The notes beneath the pieces are model-generated. The model ran no database searches and was not told the DNA's origin. It saw nothing but the letters and a program-made list of their open reading frames with translations. Positions 27,314 to 36,938 of a stretch of 64,000 nucleotides of DNA are shown piece by piece (the stretch's first letter is position 1; each line of letters opens with the position of its first letter). Source of the stretch: P52-10 sp041397365 (GTDB lineage Bacteria > Pseudomonadota > Alphaproteobacteria > Rhizobiales > Xanthobacteraceae); assembly GCA_041397365.1 (NCBI GenBank), contig JAWKWT010000007.1:213661-277660 (forward strand), in the 5' to 3' direction. The position numbers were made by a program, and so were the translations under genes.

Positions 27314-28594
27314 ATGAAAATTCTGGTCCTCGGTTCCGGCGGGCGCGAGCATGCGCTGTGCTGGAAAATCTCCGCCTCGCCGCTGGTGACGAAACTGTGG
27401 TGCATGCCCGGCAATGCCGGGATTGCGCGGGACGCCGAATGCGTGCCAATCGACATTGCCGATCACGCCGCCGTTCTGGCCTTCTGCAAGGCGAATGGCG
27501 TCGATTTCGTCGTCGTCGGCCCCGATGCGGCGATCGCCGCCGGCGTGGTGGACGATCTGAATGCGGCGGGGTTCAAGGCGTTCGGGCCGACAAAGGCGGC
27601 AGGCCAGCTCGAAAGCTCGAAGAGCTTCACCAAGAAACTCTGCCGCGATCACAACATCCCGACGGCAGCCTACGAACACTTCAAGGACGCGGAGGCCGCG
27701 AAAGCCTATATCCGCCAGCAGGGCGCGCCGATCGTCGTCAAGGCGGACGGTCTTGCCGCTGGCAAGGGCGTCGTCGTCGCGATGACGCTGGAGGAAGCGC
27801 TCGATGCCGTCGACATGATGTTCGGCGGCGGGTTTGGCGAGTCCGGCGCGGAAGTCGTGATCGAGGAATTCATGGAGGGCGAGGAGGCGTCGTTCTTCGC
27901 GCTGTGCGACGGCGAGACGGCGCTGCCGCTGGCGACCGCGCAGGATCACAAGCGGGTATTCGACGGCGACAAGGGCCCGAACACCGGCGGCATGGGCGCG
28001 TACTCGCCGGCCCCGGTGATGACCGATGCGTTGTGCCGGCAGGTGATGGACGAGATGATCTATCCGACGCTGCGGGCGATGGCGGCGATGGGCGCGCCCT
28101 ATAAGGGCGTGCTGTATGCCGGCATCATGCTGACGGACAAGGGACCTAAACTGGTCGAATACAATGCGCGCTTCGGCGATCCGGAATGCCAGGTGCTGAT
28201 GCTGCGCATGATGTCGGACATCGTGCCGGCGCTGCTGGCCTGCGCCGACGGGCAGTTGAAGAACATGTCGCTGCGCTGGTTCGACGACGCGGCGATCACC
28301 GTCATCATGGCGACGAAGGGTTATCCGGGAGATTACGGCAAGGGCTCGCGCATTGAAGGTCTCGCCGAGGCGGAAGCCGTCGATGGCGTGGAAATTTTTC
28401 ATGCCGGAACGAAGATGCAGGACGGGCATCTCGTCGCGAGCGGGGGACGGGTGCTGAATGTCTGCGCGCTCGGCGCGAGCGTCAGCGAGGCGCGGCAGCG
28501 GGCTTATGAAGCGGTCGGAAAAATCCGCTGGCCGGAGGGCTTCTGCCGCAGCGACATCGGCTGGCGCGCGGTGGAGCGGGAGAGAAACCTGTGA
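27314..28594 (+). CDS. purD: phosphoribosylamine-glycine ligase
   Basis: 426-residue ATP-grasp enzyme of purine synthesis. The start MKILVLGSGGREHALCWKI is characteristic; the ATP-grasp region includes PIVVKADGLAAGKGVVVA near residue 140 and the metal site YNARFGDPECQVLM near residue 290. Length matches the family. It is divergent from xseA and convergent with tadA. Confidence 0.96.
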   Translation: MKILVLGSGGREHALCWKISASPLVTKLWCMPGNAGIARDAECVPIDIADHAAVLAFCKANGVDFVVVGPDAAIAAGVVDDLNAAGFKAFGPTKAAGQLESSKSFTKKLCRDHNIPTAAYEHFKDAEAAKAYIRQQGAPIVVKADGLAAGKGVVVAMTLEEALDAVDMMFGGGFGESGAEVVIEEFMEGEEASFFALCDGETALPLATAQDHKRVFDGDKGPNTGGMGAYSPAPVMTDALCRQVMDEMIYPTLRAMAAMGAPYKGVLYAGIMLTDKGPKLVEYNARFGDPECQVLMLRMMSDIVPALLACADGQLKNMSLRWFDDAAITVIMATKGYPGDYGKGSRIEGLAEAEAVDGVEIFHAGTKMQDGHLVASGGRVLNVCALGASVSEARQRAYEAVGKIRWPEGFCRSDIGWRAVERERNL

Positions 28595-28600
28595 GTTTTT

Positions 28601-28621
28601 GGATCGGATGGAGCCCGATCC
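28601..28621 (+). terminator. candidate terminator after purD
   Basis: Stem GGATCGG/CCGATCC with a seven-base loop directly after the purD stop, followed by ATTTGTTTC. The T-rich tail is imperfect and runs into the tadA stop codon, so efficiency is uncertain. Confidence 0.5.
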
Positions 28622-28628
28622 ATTTGTT

Positions 28629-29057
28629 TCAGCGCCGCGCCTGAAAAAACGCGCGAAGCAGTCCGGTCGCTTCTTCCTCGCCGACCGCGCCATAGACCTC
28701 CGGCGCGTGATGGCAGGTCGGGGATGAGAAGAACCTGACGCCGTTGTCGACCGCGCCGCCTTTTTGGTCGGCCGCACCGTAATAGAGCCGGCGGATGCGC
28801 GCAAAGGAGATCGCGGCGGCGCACATCGCGCAAGGTTCAAGCGTGACATACAGGTCGCAGCCGGTCAGCCTTTCGCAGCCGAGCCGCCGGGCGGCGTCGC
28901 GGATCGCCAGGATTTCGGCATGCGCGGTCGGATCGCGGTCGGCGATCGTGCGGTTTCCGGCCCGCGCGATCACGTTCCCCTCGTGAGTTATGACGCAGCC
29001 GATCGGCACTTCGCCTTCGCGCTCGGCGGCGCGGGCCTCGGCCAGGGCCAAATCCAT
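28629..29057 (-). CDS. tadA: tRNA-specific adenosine deaminase
   Basis: Zinc deaminase that converts A34 to inosine in tRNA-Arg(ACG). The catalytic motifs HAEILAIRDAARRLG and LEPCAMCAAAI are present, with GALDNGV-like GGAVDNGVRFF. ATG at 29057 gives 142 residues; an in-frame TTG at 29090 would add RTRETIVRSF and is possible, neither start having a clear ribosome site. The gene is convergent with purD and divergent from the pseudouridine synthase. Confidence 0.9.
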   Translation of the reverse strand: MDLALAEARAAEREGEVPIGCVITHEGNVIARAGNRTIADRDPTAHAEILAIRDAARRLGCERLTGCDLYVTLEPCAMCAAAISFARIRRLYYGAADQKGGAVDNGVRFFSSPTCHHAPEVYGAVGEEEATGLLRAFFQARR

Positions 29058-29133
29058 GAAAGATCGCACGATCGTCTCTCGTGTCCGCAACTAAACTCTG
29101 TTATCAGGCGCCCTTATCGAAAGCGAGAACTCC

Positions 29134-31208
29134 ATGCCCCGCGACAATGACAGAAACAACAGCCGCCCGCCCGGTCGGCGCGGTCCGCCGTCCCGTAACG
29201 GCGCGTCGCGTGGCGGCAAGGGCGCGCGCAGCGAAGGGCGTGGCGGCGGCGGCTACCGCAAGCGCGATGATGCATCGCGCGGCGAGGGGCGTGAAGGCCG
29301 GCCGGCGCAGCGCTATGGGGACAAGAAGTCGGGCAGGAGTTTTGGCGACCGCAAGCCGTCTGGCGACCGCAAGCCGTATGCGGGCAAGTCGGATTTCCGC
29401 AAAGACGGCGAGCGCGCGCCGCGCCGCGACTTCAAGCGCGAGGGTGCGGAGTCGCGTCCGGCGCGAAGCTTTTCCGATCGCCCCAAGCGGGATTTTTCGG
29501 ATCGGCCGAAGAGGGATTTCTCCGATCGGCCCAAAAGAGATTTTGCCGATCGCGCTCCGCGCTCGGGCGCGCGCGATGGCGACAGCCGTCCGAAGCGCGA
29601 TTTCAAGCCGCGACCCGAAGGTGGCGGCGAGCGTCCGCGCAGCGGTGGTTTTCGGCGTGACGACGCGCGCGGTGATTTCAAGCGAGACGATTTCAAACGC
29701 GGTGAGGGCCGCACGGGAGATCGGCCTCCGCGCCGCGAATTCAGCCGCGATGGCGAGCGTGCGCCGCGTCGCGACTTCAAGCGCGATGGCGATCGTCCGC
29801 AGCGACAGGATTATAGGAGCGCCGGTGCGGATAAGCCCTGGCGCGAGCGGTCGTCCGCGCCGCGCAGCGACAGCAGGCCACCTCGCGAGGGCCGCAGCTT
29901 CGACCGTCCGCGTGGCGACCGTCCCGACTGGAAGCCGCGTGAAGACCGTGGCGGCAGTTTTGGCGATCGGCCGCGCCGCGACGATCGAGGAGGCGACCGC
30001 AAGGATTTCCGCCCGAAACGGGACGGCGAGCGTCCGCGCTTTTCGCGCGACCGCGATGACGACCGCCCCGCGCGCCAAGAGGAGCGTCCCGAACGTTCGC
30101 GCACTCCTTCCGGGAAGCGCGCGGTCCATATCTGGCGCGATCATCCGCGTACCGACGAGACCGACGAGTCGTCGCGCGGCTATGAGCGGCGGCCGGCGTT
30201 CGGCGGACGCGGCGAGTATCGCGAGCGTGATACGCGCAGACGTGAGCCGGAAGCGCCGCCGAAGCCGAAGAAGGCCGGCGAGCGCATCGCCAAGCTGATG
30301 GCGCGCGCCGGACTCTGCTCGCGCCGCGATGCCGAGGCGTGGGTGCGCGAGGGCCGTGTCAGCGTCAATGGCCGGGTGATTACCTCGCCCGCGCTCGATG
30401 TGACGTCCGACGACAAGGTTCTGATCGACGGCGCGCCGCTGCCGGAGCGCGAGCGTACGCGGCTGTTCCTCTATCACAAGCCTAAGGGGCTGGTGACGAC
30501 GCATTCGGACCCCGAAGGCCGCCCGACCGTGTTCGAGTCGCTGCCCGACAATCTGCCGCGTCTCATCAGCATCGGCCGTCTCGATTTCAACACCGAGGGC
30601 CTGCTGCTCCTGACCAATGACGGCGGCCTCGCGCGCGTGCTCGAACTGCCCGAAACCGCATGGATGCGCCGCTATCGCGTGCGCGCGCACGGCACGATCA
30701 CGCAGGAGAAGCTCGACGAGCTGCGCAAGGGCGTCGAGGTCGACGGCGTGAAATATGGGCCGATCGAGGCATCGCTGGAGCGCGATCAGGGCGCCAATGT
30801 CTGGATTCTGTTCGCCATCCGCGAAGGCAAGAACCGTGAAGTCCGCAATGTGATGGCGCATCTCGGTCTCGAGGTGAACCGGCTCATTCGCGTCTCCTAC
30901 GGCCCGTTCCAGCTCGGCGAAATACCGGAAGGCGCGGTCGAGGAGGTGCGCAGCCGCCTGCTGCGCGATCAGCTCGGCGAGCGAATCGCGGCCAAGGCCG
31001 GTGCGGAGTTCGGTCTTCCGGTCGAGGGTGACAGCGAGCCGGCCCGCGAGGACAAACGCGCAAGCGCGCGGGCGTGGTGGCGGACCGCAAGGGCCGTAGA
31101 GTCGTGGTCGAACGCTCCGGAAGCAGCGACGACAGCGATGCGCCGCCGAAGCGCAAGCCGCCGGCCGGCTACAAGGGCAAGCGCGGCCGCACGCCGCGCG
31201 ATGACTGA
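29134..31208 (+). CDS. RluB-like 23S rRNA pseudouridine synthase with long disordered N-terminus (one frameshift)
   Basis: Corrected length 691 residues. Residues 1-380 are an extremely charged Arg/Asp/Lys/Gly/Pro-rich tail with imperfect repeats of FSDRPKRD and KRDFKR (tandem at 29467-29550). An S4 domain follows at about 382-440 (RIAKLMARAGLCSRRDAEAWV), then the RsuA/RluB catalytic domain with GRLDFNTEGLLLLTNDG (catalytic Asp about residue 484). Near 31055-31070 the frame changes by one missing base; the corrected C-terminus reads DRKGRRVVVERSG...KRKPPAGYKGKRGR and stops at TGA 31206-31208, which overlaps the rsmD ATG. Uncorrected, translation would run to 31266 and into rsmD. The tail probably binds rRNA. 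Confidence 0.88.
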
Positions 31209-31765
31209 TGCGCGTCGTCGCGGGGCGATTGCGCGGGCGGACGATCGCGTCGCCCGCCTCGCGTGACATCCGGCCGACGGCGGATCGCCTGCGCGAGTCG
31301 CTGTTCAACATTCTCATGCATGCCTATGGCGATCCGGTCAGCGGCGCGCGCGTGCTGGACCTGTTCGCGGGGACCGGCGCGCTCGGCATCGAGGCAATCT
31401 CGCGCGGGGCGGCCTTCGCGCTGTTCGTCGACAATGGCGCGGAGGCGCGCGCACTGTTGCGGCAGAATGTCGAAGGTCTCGGCCTTGGCGGCGTCACCAA
31501 GGTCTATCGGCGCGATGCGACCGCGCTCGGCCCCGCGCATCCGCTGGAGCCGTTCTCGCTGGCCTTTCTCGATCCGCCCTATGGCAAAGGTCTTGGCGAA
31601 AAGGCGCTGGCCTCGCTGCGCGAGGGAGGATGGCTGACACCGGACGCCTTGGTGATCGTGGAGGAGGCGGTGTCGGCGAAATTCGCGGGAAGCGAAGCTT
31701 TTGAAGAACTCGAGCGTCGCGCTTATGACGACACCGAGTTCGTAATTCTGCGCAACTCAGCCTAA
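31208..31765 (+). CDS. rsmD: 16S rRNA (guanine(966)-N(2))-methyltransferase
   Basis: 185-residue class I methyltransferase. MRVVAGRLRGRTIASPASRDIRPTADRLRESLFNIL is the typical start, followed by the SAM-binding VLDLFAGTGALGIEAISRG and the catalytic FLDPPYGKG (N/DPPY). Its ATG overlaps the stop of the pseudouridine synthase (TGATG), so both rRNA modification enzymes are co-translated. Confidence 0.95.
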   Translation: MRVVAGRLRGRTIASPASRDIRPTADRLRESLFNILMHAYGDPVSGARVLDLFAGTGALGIEAISRGAAFALFVDNGAEARALLRQNVEGLGLGGVTKVYRRDATALGPAHPLEPFSLAFLDPPYGKGLGEKALASLREGGWLTPDALVIVEEAVSAKFAGSEAFEELERRAYDDTEFVILRNSA

Positions 31766-31766
31766 T

Positions 31767-33602
31767 TCAGCGTCTTCCGAACAGCCTTTCGATATCGCTG
31801 AGCTTCAGTTCGATATAAGTCGGACGCCCGTGATTGCACTGGCCGGAATTGGGCGTCGCTTCCATCTCGCGCAACAGCGCGTTCATTTCCTCGGGCCGCA
31901 GCCTGCGGCCGGCGCGCACCGAGCCGTGGCAGGCCATCGTCGCCGCGACATGCATCAGCCGGCGTTCCAGCGGCAGCGAATTGTCCCATTCGGCCACGTG
32001 CTCGCCGAGATCGCGCAGCAGCGACTTCGCGTCGGTCTTGCCGAGCAGGGCCGGCGTCTCGCGCACGGCGACCGCGCCGGGGCCGAACGATTCGATCGCA
32101 AGGCCGAAGCTTTCCAATTCGCCCGCGCGCGCGACGAGACGTTCGATGGTAGCTTCGTCCAGCTCGACGATTTCCGGGATCAGCAGCATCTGCCGCGCGA
32201 CGCCGTCGCGTTCCAGCGCGGCTTTCAAGCGCTCATAGACGATGCGCTCATGCGCGGCATGCTGATCGACGACGACCAGCCCCTCGCGCGTCTGGGACAC
32301 GATATAGGTCTCGTGAATTTGCGTGCGCGCCGCGCCGAGCGGGCGGTCGAGCGTGTCGTCCGGGGCGCTATGATCGCGGATATCGGCCGACGGCGCGCCG
32401 ACCTCGAAAGTGGCTTGCCGCGGTTCATTGAAACCTGACGAAGCCGCGAAAGCGGGCGCGCTCGTCTCTTGTGCCGCACTCGCCGGAAATGCCGGCGATG
32501 TCCGCCAGTCCCAGTCGACCGGCCGCGCGCTCGTGTGGCCCGACCAGCCGCCGCCGGGCTTGAACGAGGACAGCACCGCGCCCGCGTCGTTCGCGGCCGT
32601 GCGGCGGCCTTCCCGTGCAAGCCCGTCCTTCAGAGCGTGGATGATGAGCGCGCGCACCAGTCCGGCATTGCGGAAGCGGACTTCGGTCTTGGCCGGATGC
32701 ACATTGGCGTCGACCTCACGTGGGTCGAGCGTGACGAACAGCGCCACCACCGGATGCCGGTCGCGCGGCAGATAATCGGAATAGGCCGCGCGCACCGCGC
32801 CGAGGATCAGCTTGTCGCGTACCGGGCGGCCGTTGACGAACAGATATTGCCCAAGCGCATTGGCGCGGGTGAGCGAGGGCGCGGCCGCGAAGCCATCGAC
32901 GACGACGCCTTCGCGCTCGCTGCGTACCTCGATAGCGCTGTTGCGGAAATCGCCGCCGAGAATGTCGCCGAGCCGCGCCAGCCGGCCCGCCGCTCCCGGC
33001 AACGCCGCGTTCCAGGTGACCTGCGCGCGCTCCTCGCCCGCGAGCGAGAAGGCGATGTCGGGCCGCGCCATGCCGAGGCGGCGCACGACCTCGCGAATGG
33101 CTTCGGCCTCGGTGCGGTCGGTCTTCAGGAATTTCAGCCGCGCCGGCGTTGCATAGAAAAGGTCGGCGACATCGACGCGCGTGCCGCCGGTCAGCGCCGC
33201 CGGCGCGAGATCGGATTTGACTCCGCCGTCGACGCCGATGCTCCACGCATGTGCCTCGCTCGCATGCCGCGTCGTGAGTGTCAGCCGCGCGACCGAGCCG
33301 ATCGACGGCAGCGCCTCGCCGCGGAATCCGAGCGTGCTGATGCGTAAGAGATCCTCGTCGGCGAGTTTCGAGGTGGCGTGCCGCTCGACCGCCAGCGCGA
33401 GGTCCGTGCGCGTCATGCCCGCGCCGTTGTCGGTGACGGTGATCCGCCGCCTGCCGCCGCCATCGGTGAAGACGTCGATGCGGCTCGCGCTGGCGTCGAT
33501 CGCGTTCTCGACCAGTTCCTTGACGACGCTCGCCGGCCGCTCCACCACCTCGCCGGCGGCGATGCGGTTGACGATGGTTTCGGGCAATTGGCGAACGGGC
33601 AT
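31767..33602 (-). CDS. mutL: DNA mismatch repair protein MutL
   Basis: 611-residue mismatch repair ATPase. N-terminal GHKL motifs are present: ELVENAIDASA, VTDNGAGM and LGFRGEALPSIGSV. The C-terminal domain carries DQHAAHERIVYE, which matches the DQHA-x2-E-x4-E nicking motif, together with ACHGSVRAG and CNHGRP. This indicates an endonuclease-active MutL, as expected in bacteria without MutH. Convergent with rsmD, one base between the stops. Confidence 0.96.
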   Translation of the reverse strand: MPVRQLPETIVNRIAAGEVVERPASVVKELVENAIDASASRIDVFTDGGGRRRITVTDNGAGMTRTDLALAVERHATSKLADEDLLRISTLGFRGEALPSIGSVARLTLTTRHASEAHAWSIGVDGGVKSDLAPAALTGGTRVDVADLFYATPARLKFLKTDRTEAEAIREVVRRLGMARPDIAFSLAGEERAQVTWNAALPGAAGRLARLGDILGGDFRNSAIEVRSEREGVVVDGFAAAPSLTRANALGQYLFVNGRPVRDKLILGAVRAAYSDYLPRDRHPVVALFVTLDPREVDANVHPAKTEVRFRNAGLVRALIIHALKDGLAREGRRTAANDAGAVLSSFKPGGGWSGHTSARPVDWDWRTSPAFPASAAQETSAPAFAASSGFNEPRQATFEVGAPSADIRDHSAPDDTLDRPLGAARTQIHETYIVSQTREGLVVVDQHAAHERIVYERLKAALERDGVARQMLLIPEIVELDEATIERLVARAGELESFGLAIESFGPGAVAVRETPALLGKTDAKSLLRDLGEHVAEWDNSLPLERRLMHVAATMACHGSVRAGRRLRPEEMNALLREMEATPNSGQCNHGRPTYIELKLSDIERLFGRR

Positions 33603-33698
33603 CGAATCGTCGGGTGAGGTTGCTGATAGAGCTGAAATTTAGGCGCTTTGCGCGCCATCCGCGAGGGCGGAACTTTGCTTATCCGCGCTGTTCTTGGG

Positions 33699-34118
33699 CT
33701 AATCCTCAAACCGCTTGCCGCCGCGCCCGGCCTTGACGTCGGCGCGGCGCTTTTTGCCATCGAGGCGGCGCAGCTTGGAGGCGTAGGTCGGACGGGTGGC
33801 GCGGCGCGGCGTCGGGCGGATGCTGGCCTCGCGCAGCATCTCCACCAGCCGGTCGATCGCGTCCTGCCGGTTGCGCTCCTGTGTGCGGAAGCGTTGCGCG
33901 TGAATGACGACGATGCCGTCCTTGGTCAGCCGCTGGCCGGCGATGCGCTCGAACCGCTCGCGCACATCGTCCGCAAGCTGCGCGCGGGCGATGTCGTAAC
34001 GGAGCTGGGCGGCGGTCGAGAGTTTGTTGACGTTCTGCCCGCCGGGGCCGGACGCCCGGACGAACGAAATGTCGAGATCGTTTTCGTCGAGGACGATATC
34101 GCGGGCGATCCGCAGCAT
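33699..34118 (-). CDS. arfB: alternative ribosome-rescue factor ArfB (YaeJ)
   Basis: 139-residue peptidyl-tRNA hydrolase of the release-factor fold that frees stalled ribosomes. The catalytic GGQ lies at residues 26-28 in SGPGGQNVNKLST. The C-terminal tail is strongly basic (KLRRLDGKKRRADVKAGRGGKR), matching the helix that enters the empty mRNA channel. The codon-recognition domain of full release factors is absent. Transcribed toward mutL. Confidence 0.93.
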   Translation of the reverse strand: MLRIARDIVLDENDLDISFVRASGPGGQNVNKLSTAAQLRYDIARAQLADDVRERFERIAGQRLTKDGIVVIHAQRFRTQERNRQDAIDRLVEMLREASIRPTPRRATRPTYASKLRRLDGKKRRADVKAGRGGKRFED

Positions 34119-34129
34119 GGGCTTTCTAT

Positions 34130-34181
34130 AGCGTTTTCGAGCGAAGTGGATACCGGTTCGCGTGAAGAAAACGCGTCAAAA
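34130..34181. repeat. palindromic intergenic repeat, family B
   Basis: Arms GCGTTTTC (34131-34138) and GAAAACGC (34167-34174) enclose the inner part GAGCGAAGTGGATACCGGTT plus CGCGTGAA. This sequence type is dispersed in Bradyrhizobium-like genomes. It fills the gap between pgi and arfB. Confidence 0.8.
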
Positions 34182-34204
34182 CAAAAAAAGTGCGAGATGA
34201 GGAA

Positions 34205-35539
34205 TCAGGTCTCCACAACATAGCGCTTTGCGAGGATTTTGCCTTCCTCGACCGCCGGCTGGTCGAAGGCATCGACGCCGAGCAGGCGGGCGGCGATCAT
34301 CGTTTCCAGCATGTAGTGCATCAGGAATTCGCCCATCGCCGCCTCGCCCACGGCGTCGATATGGAACGTGCGGACCGGGCAGCCGTTCTTTGCCAGCGTC
34401 TCCGCCGTGGCGCGGCCCTGGGCTGCGACCAGATCGCCGATGGTCTTGCCGCCGAGCGTCTCCTCGCCGCAAAGCTTGGCGAGGTCGGCGGGCATAAGCG
34501 GCCCCTTGCCCTTCGCGCCGACGGTGACGATGGTGAACATTTTGTCGCGGGGGCCGGCGATGAACAATTGCAACTGGCTGTGCTGATCGACCGGGCCGAG
34601 CGCGGCCAGCGGCGTCGTGCCCTTGCCGTCCTTGCCGAGGCTTTCGGCCCAGAGCTGCACGTACCATTTCGCCAGCCAGGCGAGGCGGTCGGCATAAGGC
34701 ATCAGCACGGTGATCGGCTTGGTGGGCGATAGCGCGACCGAAAGCGCTGCGCCGACCGCCGAGGGCACGTCGGCCGGAGTGTTCTTCGCCAGCACGGGTG
34801 CCACCGCATTGGCCGCGCCGGCGCGGATCGCTGCGATGTCGAGGCCGGCGACGGCTGCCGGCAGCAGGCCGACATTGGTTAGCACCGAGAAGCGGCCGCC
34901 GATGCCGGTGTGGTGGTCGAGCATCGGCACCTTGAAGTGCTCCAGCATGGTTCGCAGACCGTTCTTGCCGCCCGCCTTCGCAGGCTCCGACAGGCCGAGC
35001 ATCAATTCGGGAATCTTCGACTCGAGCCCCGCCCTCCGCAGCGCCTCGATCACCGCCATGGTCTGCATCAGCGTTTCGCCGGTGCCGCCGGATTTGGAGA
35101 GGGCGACGAATTTGGTCGTGGCCAACGGCAGTTTCGCCAGCATCTCGCCGAAGGTCTGCGGGTCGAGATTGTCGAGGAAATGAATGCGCGGATTCGTGCG
35201 CAGCGCGCCAACGCCGGGCACATTGTGGTCGGCCAGTTGCAACAGCGTCTGGCCGCCGAGGCTGGAGCCGCCGGTGCCGAGGAAAACGACATCGGTGGCG
35301 TTTTCGCGCAGGCGTTTCGCCGCAGCCTCGATGGCTGGGAGATCGCCGCGCTCCTCCGGGATTTTCAGATGCGGCAGGCTGCTGTCGGCATATCCTGCGC
35401 GCAGCCAGTCGAGTGCCGACTCGGTCTTTTTGAGCGCGCTTTCGTAATCCCTGGATGTGACGCCGTGTGCGCCGACCTTCTCGGCCCTCGCCAGCGCGAT
35501 GGATTGCTTCAGCAGGCTTTTATTGGTCGATGCGGCCAT
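34205..35539 (-). CDS. pgi: glucose-6-phosphate isomerase
   Basis: 444-residue cytoplasmic isomerase of glucose 6-phosphate and fructose 6-phosphate. Readable signatures are FLGTGGSSLGGQTLLQL, SKSGGTGETLMQ (sugar-phosphate binding) and PVDQHSQLQLFIAGP. ATG at 35539 fits the family start; the frame stays open upstream without similarity. The shorter form is usual in Rhizobiales. Downstream of the M16 peptidase genes on the same strand. Confidence 0.93.
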   Translation of the reverse strand: MAASTNKSLLKQSIALARAEKVGAHGVTSRDYESALKKTESALDWLRAGYADSSLPHLKIPEERGDLPAIEAAAKRLRENATDVVFLGTGGSSLGGQTLLQLADHNVPGVGALRTNPRIHFLDNLDPQTFGEMLAKLPLATTKFVALSKSGGTGETLMQTMAVIEALRRAGLESKIPELMLGLSEPAKAGGKNGLRTMLEHFKVPMLDHHTGIGGRFSVLTNVGLLPAAVAGLDIAAIRAGAANAVAPVLAKNTPADVPSAVGAALSVALSPTKPITVLMPYADRLAWLAKWYVQLWAESLGKDGKGTTPLAALGPVDQHSQLQLFIAGPRDKMFTIVTVGAKGKGPLMPADLAKLCGEETLGGKTIGDLVAAQGRATAETLAKNGCPVRTFHIDAVGEAAMGEFLMHYMLETMIAARLLGVDAFDQPAVEEGKILAKRYVVET

Positions 35540-35591
35540 TGCAGGATTTCCGAAAATGTTGCGCACGGTATGAAACCGCGCGGCCTCTCTA

Positions 35592-36938
35592 TCAGTTCCG
35601 CGCCGGCGCGCCAGTCGGCTGCACCACGCGGCCCACCGCGACGGTGAGGAATTTCTGGTCCCACAGCCGCTTGGCGACGCGCTTGGCGTCGGCGAGCGTG
35701 ACCGCATCGACGAGGCTGTTGCGGCGGTCGATATAATCGATCCCCAGCTTGTCGATCTGGTACTGCAACAAGGCGGTGGCGATCTTCGACGACGTGTCGA
35801 GCGACAGCATCTGCGAGCCCTTTAAATAAGCCTTCGCCTCGTCGAGTTCGCGCTGCGTCGGACCTTCCGTCGCGATGCGCTTGATCTCGTCTTCCGTCGT
35901 CTGGATCGTGTCGTTCGCGCGATCGGCGCGCGTTGCGGTCGATCCCAGCACCAGCGCCGAACCGCTGAACCAGACCAGCGTCTCGGAGATGCCGTAGACC
36001 AGGCCGCGCTTCTCGCGCACCTCATTGTAGAGCCGCGAGGTCATGCCGCCGGCGAGGATGTGGTTCAGCACGAACGCTGTCATGAAATCGGGGTCGGCCC
36101 GCATGATGCCGGGCGCGCCGAAGATGATGACGGTTTGCGGCACGTCGAGCGTGACATTGACGCGCGCCGGCGGAACGGCCGCCGTCACCGGAGCGACCGG
36201 GCGAAGCTCGGGCTTTGCAGGGAGATCGCCGAAAATCCGGTCCAGTTGCTCGCGCAGGCTTGCGGCGTCGATGTCGCCAACGACCGCGACCTTGAGCTGC
36301 TCGCGCGCGAGATTGCGCTTCGTGTAACTGCGAAGATCGTCGGCGCTGATGCCGCCGACGCTCTCCATCGTGCCCATCGGCGGCCACGCATAGGGATGGT
36401 CGCCATAAGCGGCCTCGAAGAAGCGCCGGCTGGCGATGTCGTTCGGGCTGGTGCTCTGGCGGCGCAGCGTGGACAGGATCTGCGCGCGGATGCGTTCGAT
36501 CGCCTCGTCGTCGAAGCGCGGCTTCGTCACCGACAGCCGCAGCAGGTCGAACGCCTCGTCGCGATTCTCTTTCAGCGTCCGCAGCGAGCCGCGCAGATAT
36601 TCGCGCGAGTCGCTGAAGCTGATGTCGATGGCGCGCCGCTCCATGCGCTCGCGAAACGCCTTGGAGTCGAGATCGCCCGCGCCTTCGTCGAGCAGGCCCG
36701 CAACCATATTGGAGACGCCCGGCTTGCCGGCCGGGTCCTGCGTCGATCCGCCCGCGAAGGCGAATTCCATCGCGATCACCGGAACGGTCGCGTCCTGAAC
36801 CAGCCACGCCTCGATGCCGCCGGCGGAGACGACGCGCTGGATATTGGTGGCCGATGCGGGCACCGGCAGGATCGCCAGCAAAGAGAGGGCCAGCGCGCCG
36901 AGGGTCCGGCGGCCGGCACGCATCACGCGAGCACTCAT
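35592..36938 (-). CDS. M16 family peptidase, non-catalytic partner
   Basis: 448-residue exported M16 protein. Signal peptide of about 30 residues ends PASA. Both M16 halves are recognisable, including the C-terminal RLYNEVREKRGLVYGIS, but the HxxEH zinc motif is absent, which marks the inactive subunit of a heterodimer. Its ATG overlaps the stop of the active subunit (36935-36938, ATGA), so the two are made together. Periplasmic peptide degradation is the expected role. Confidence 0.9.
   Translation of the reverse strand: MSARVMRAGRRTLGALALSLLAILPVPASATNIQRVVSAGGIEAWLVQDATVPVIAMEFAFAGGSTQDPAGKPGVSNMVAGLLDEGAGDLDSKAFRERMERRAIDISFSDSREYLRGSLRTLKENRDEAFDLLRLSVTKPRFDDEAIERIRAQILSTLRRQSTSPNDIASRRFFEAAYGDHPYAWPPMGTMESVGGISADDLRSYTKRNLAREQLKVAVVGDIDAASLREQLDRIFGDLPAKPELRPVAPVTAAVPPARVNVTLDVPQTVIIFGAPGIMRADPDFMTAFVLNHILAGGMTSRLYNEVREKRGLVYGISETLVWFSGSALVLGSTATRADRANDTIQTTEDEIKRIATEGPTQRELDEAKAYLKGSQMLSLDTSSKIATALLQYQIDKLGIDYIDRRNSLVDAVTLADAKRVAKRLWDQKFLTVAVGRVVQPTGAPARN

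Noticed and set aside
31209..31266. Extension of the pseudouridine synthase into rsmD
   Set aside because: The corrected frame ends at TGA 31206-31208 with a typical KGKRGR tail and couples to rsmD.
29104..31317. 737-codon minus-strand frame
   Set aside because: Shadow of the Arg/Asp-rich repeats of the pseudouridine synthase; composition reflects the opposite strand.
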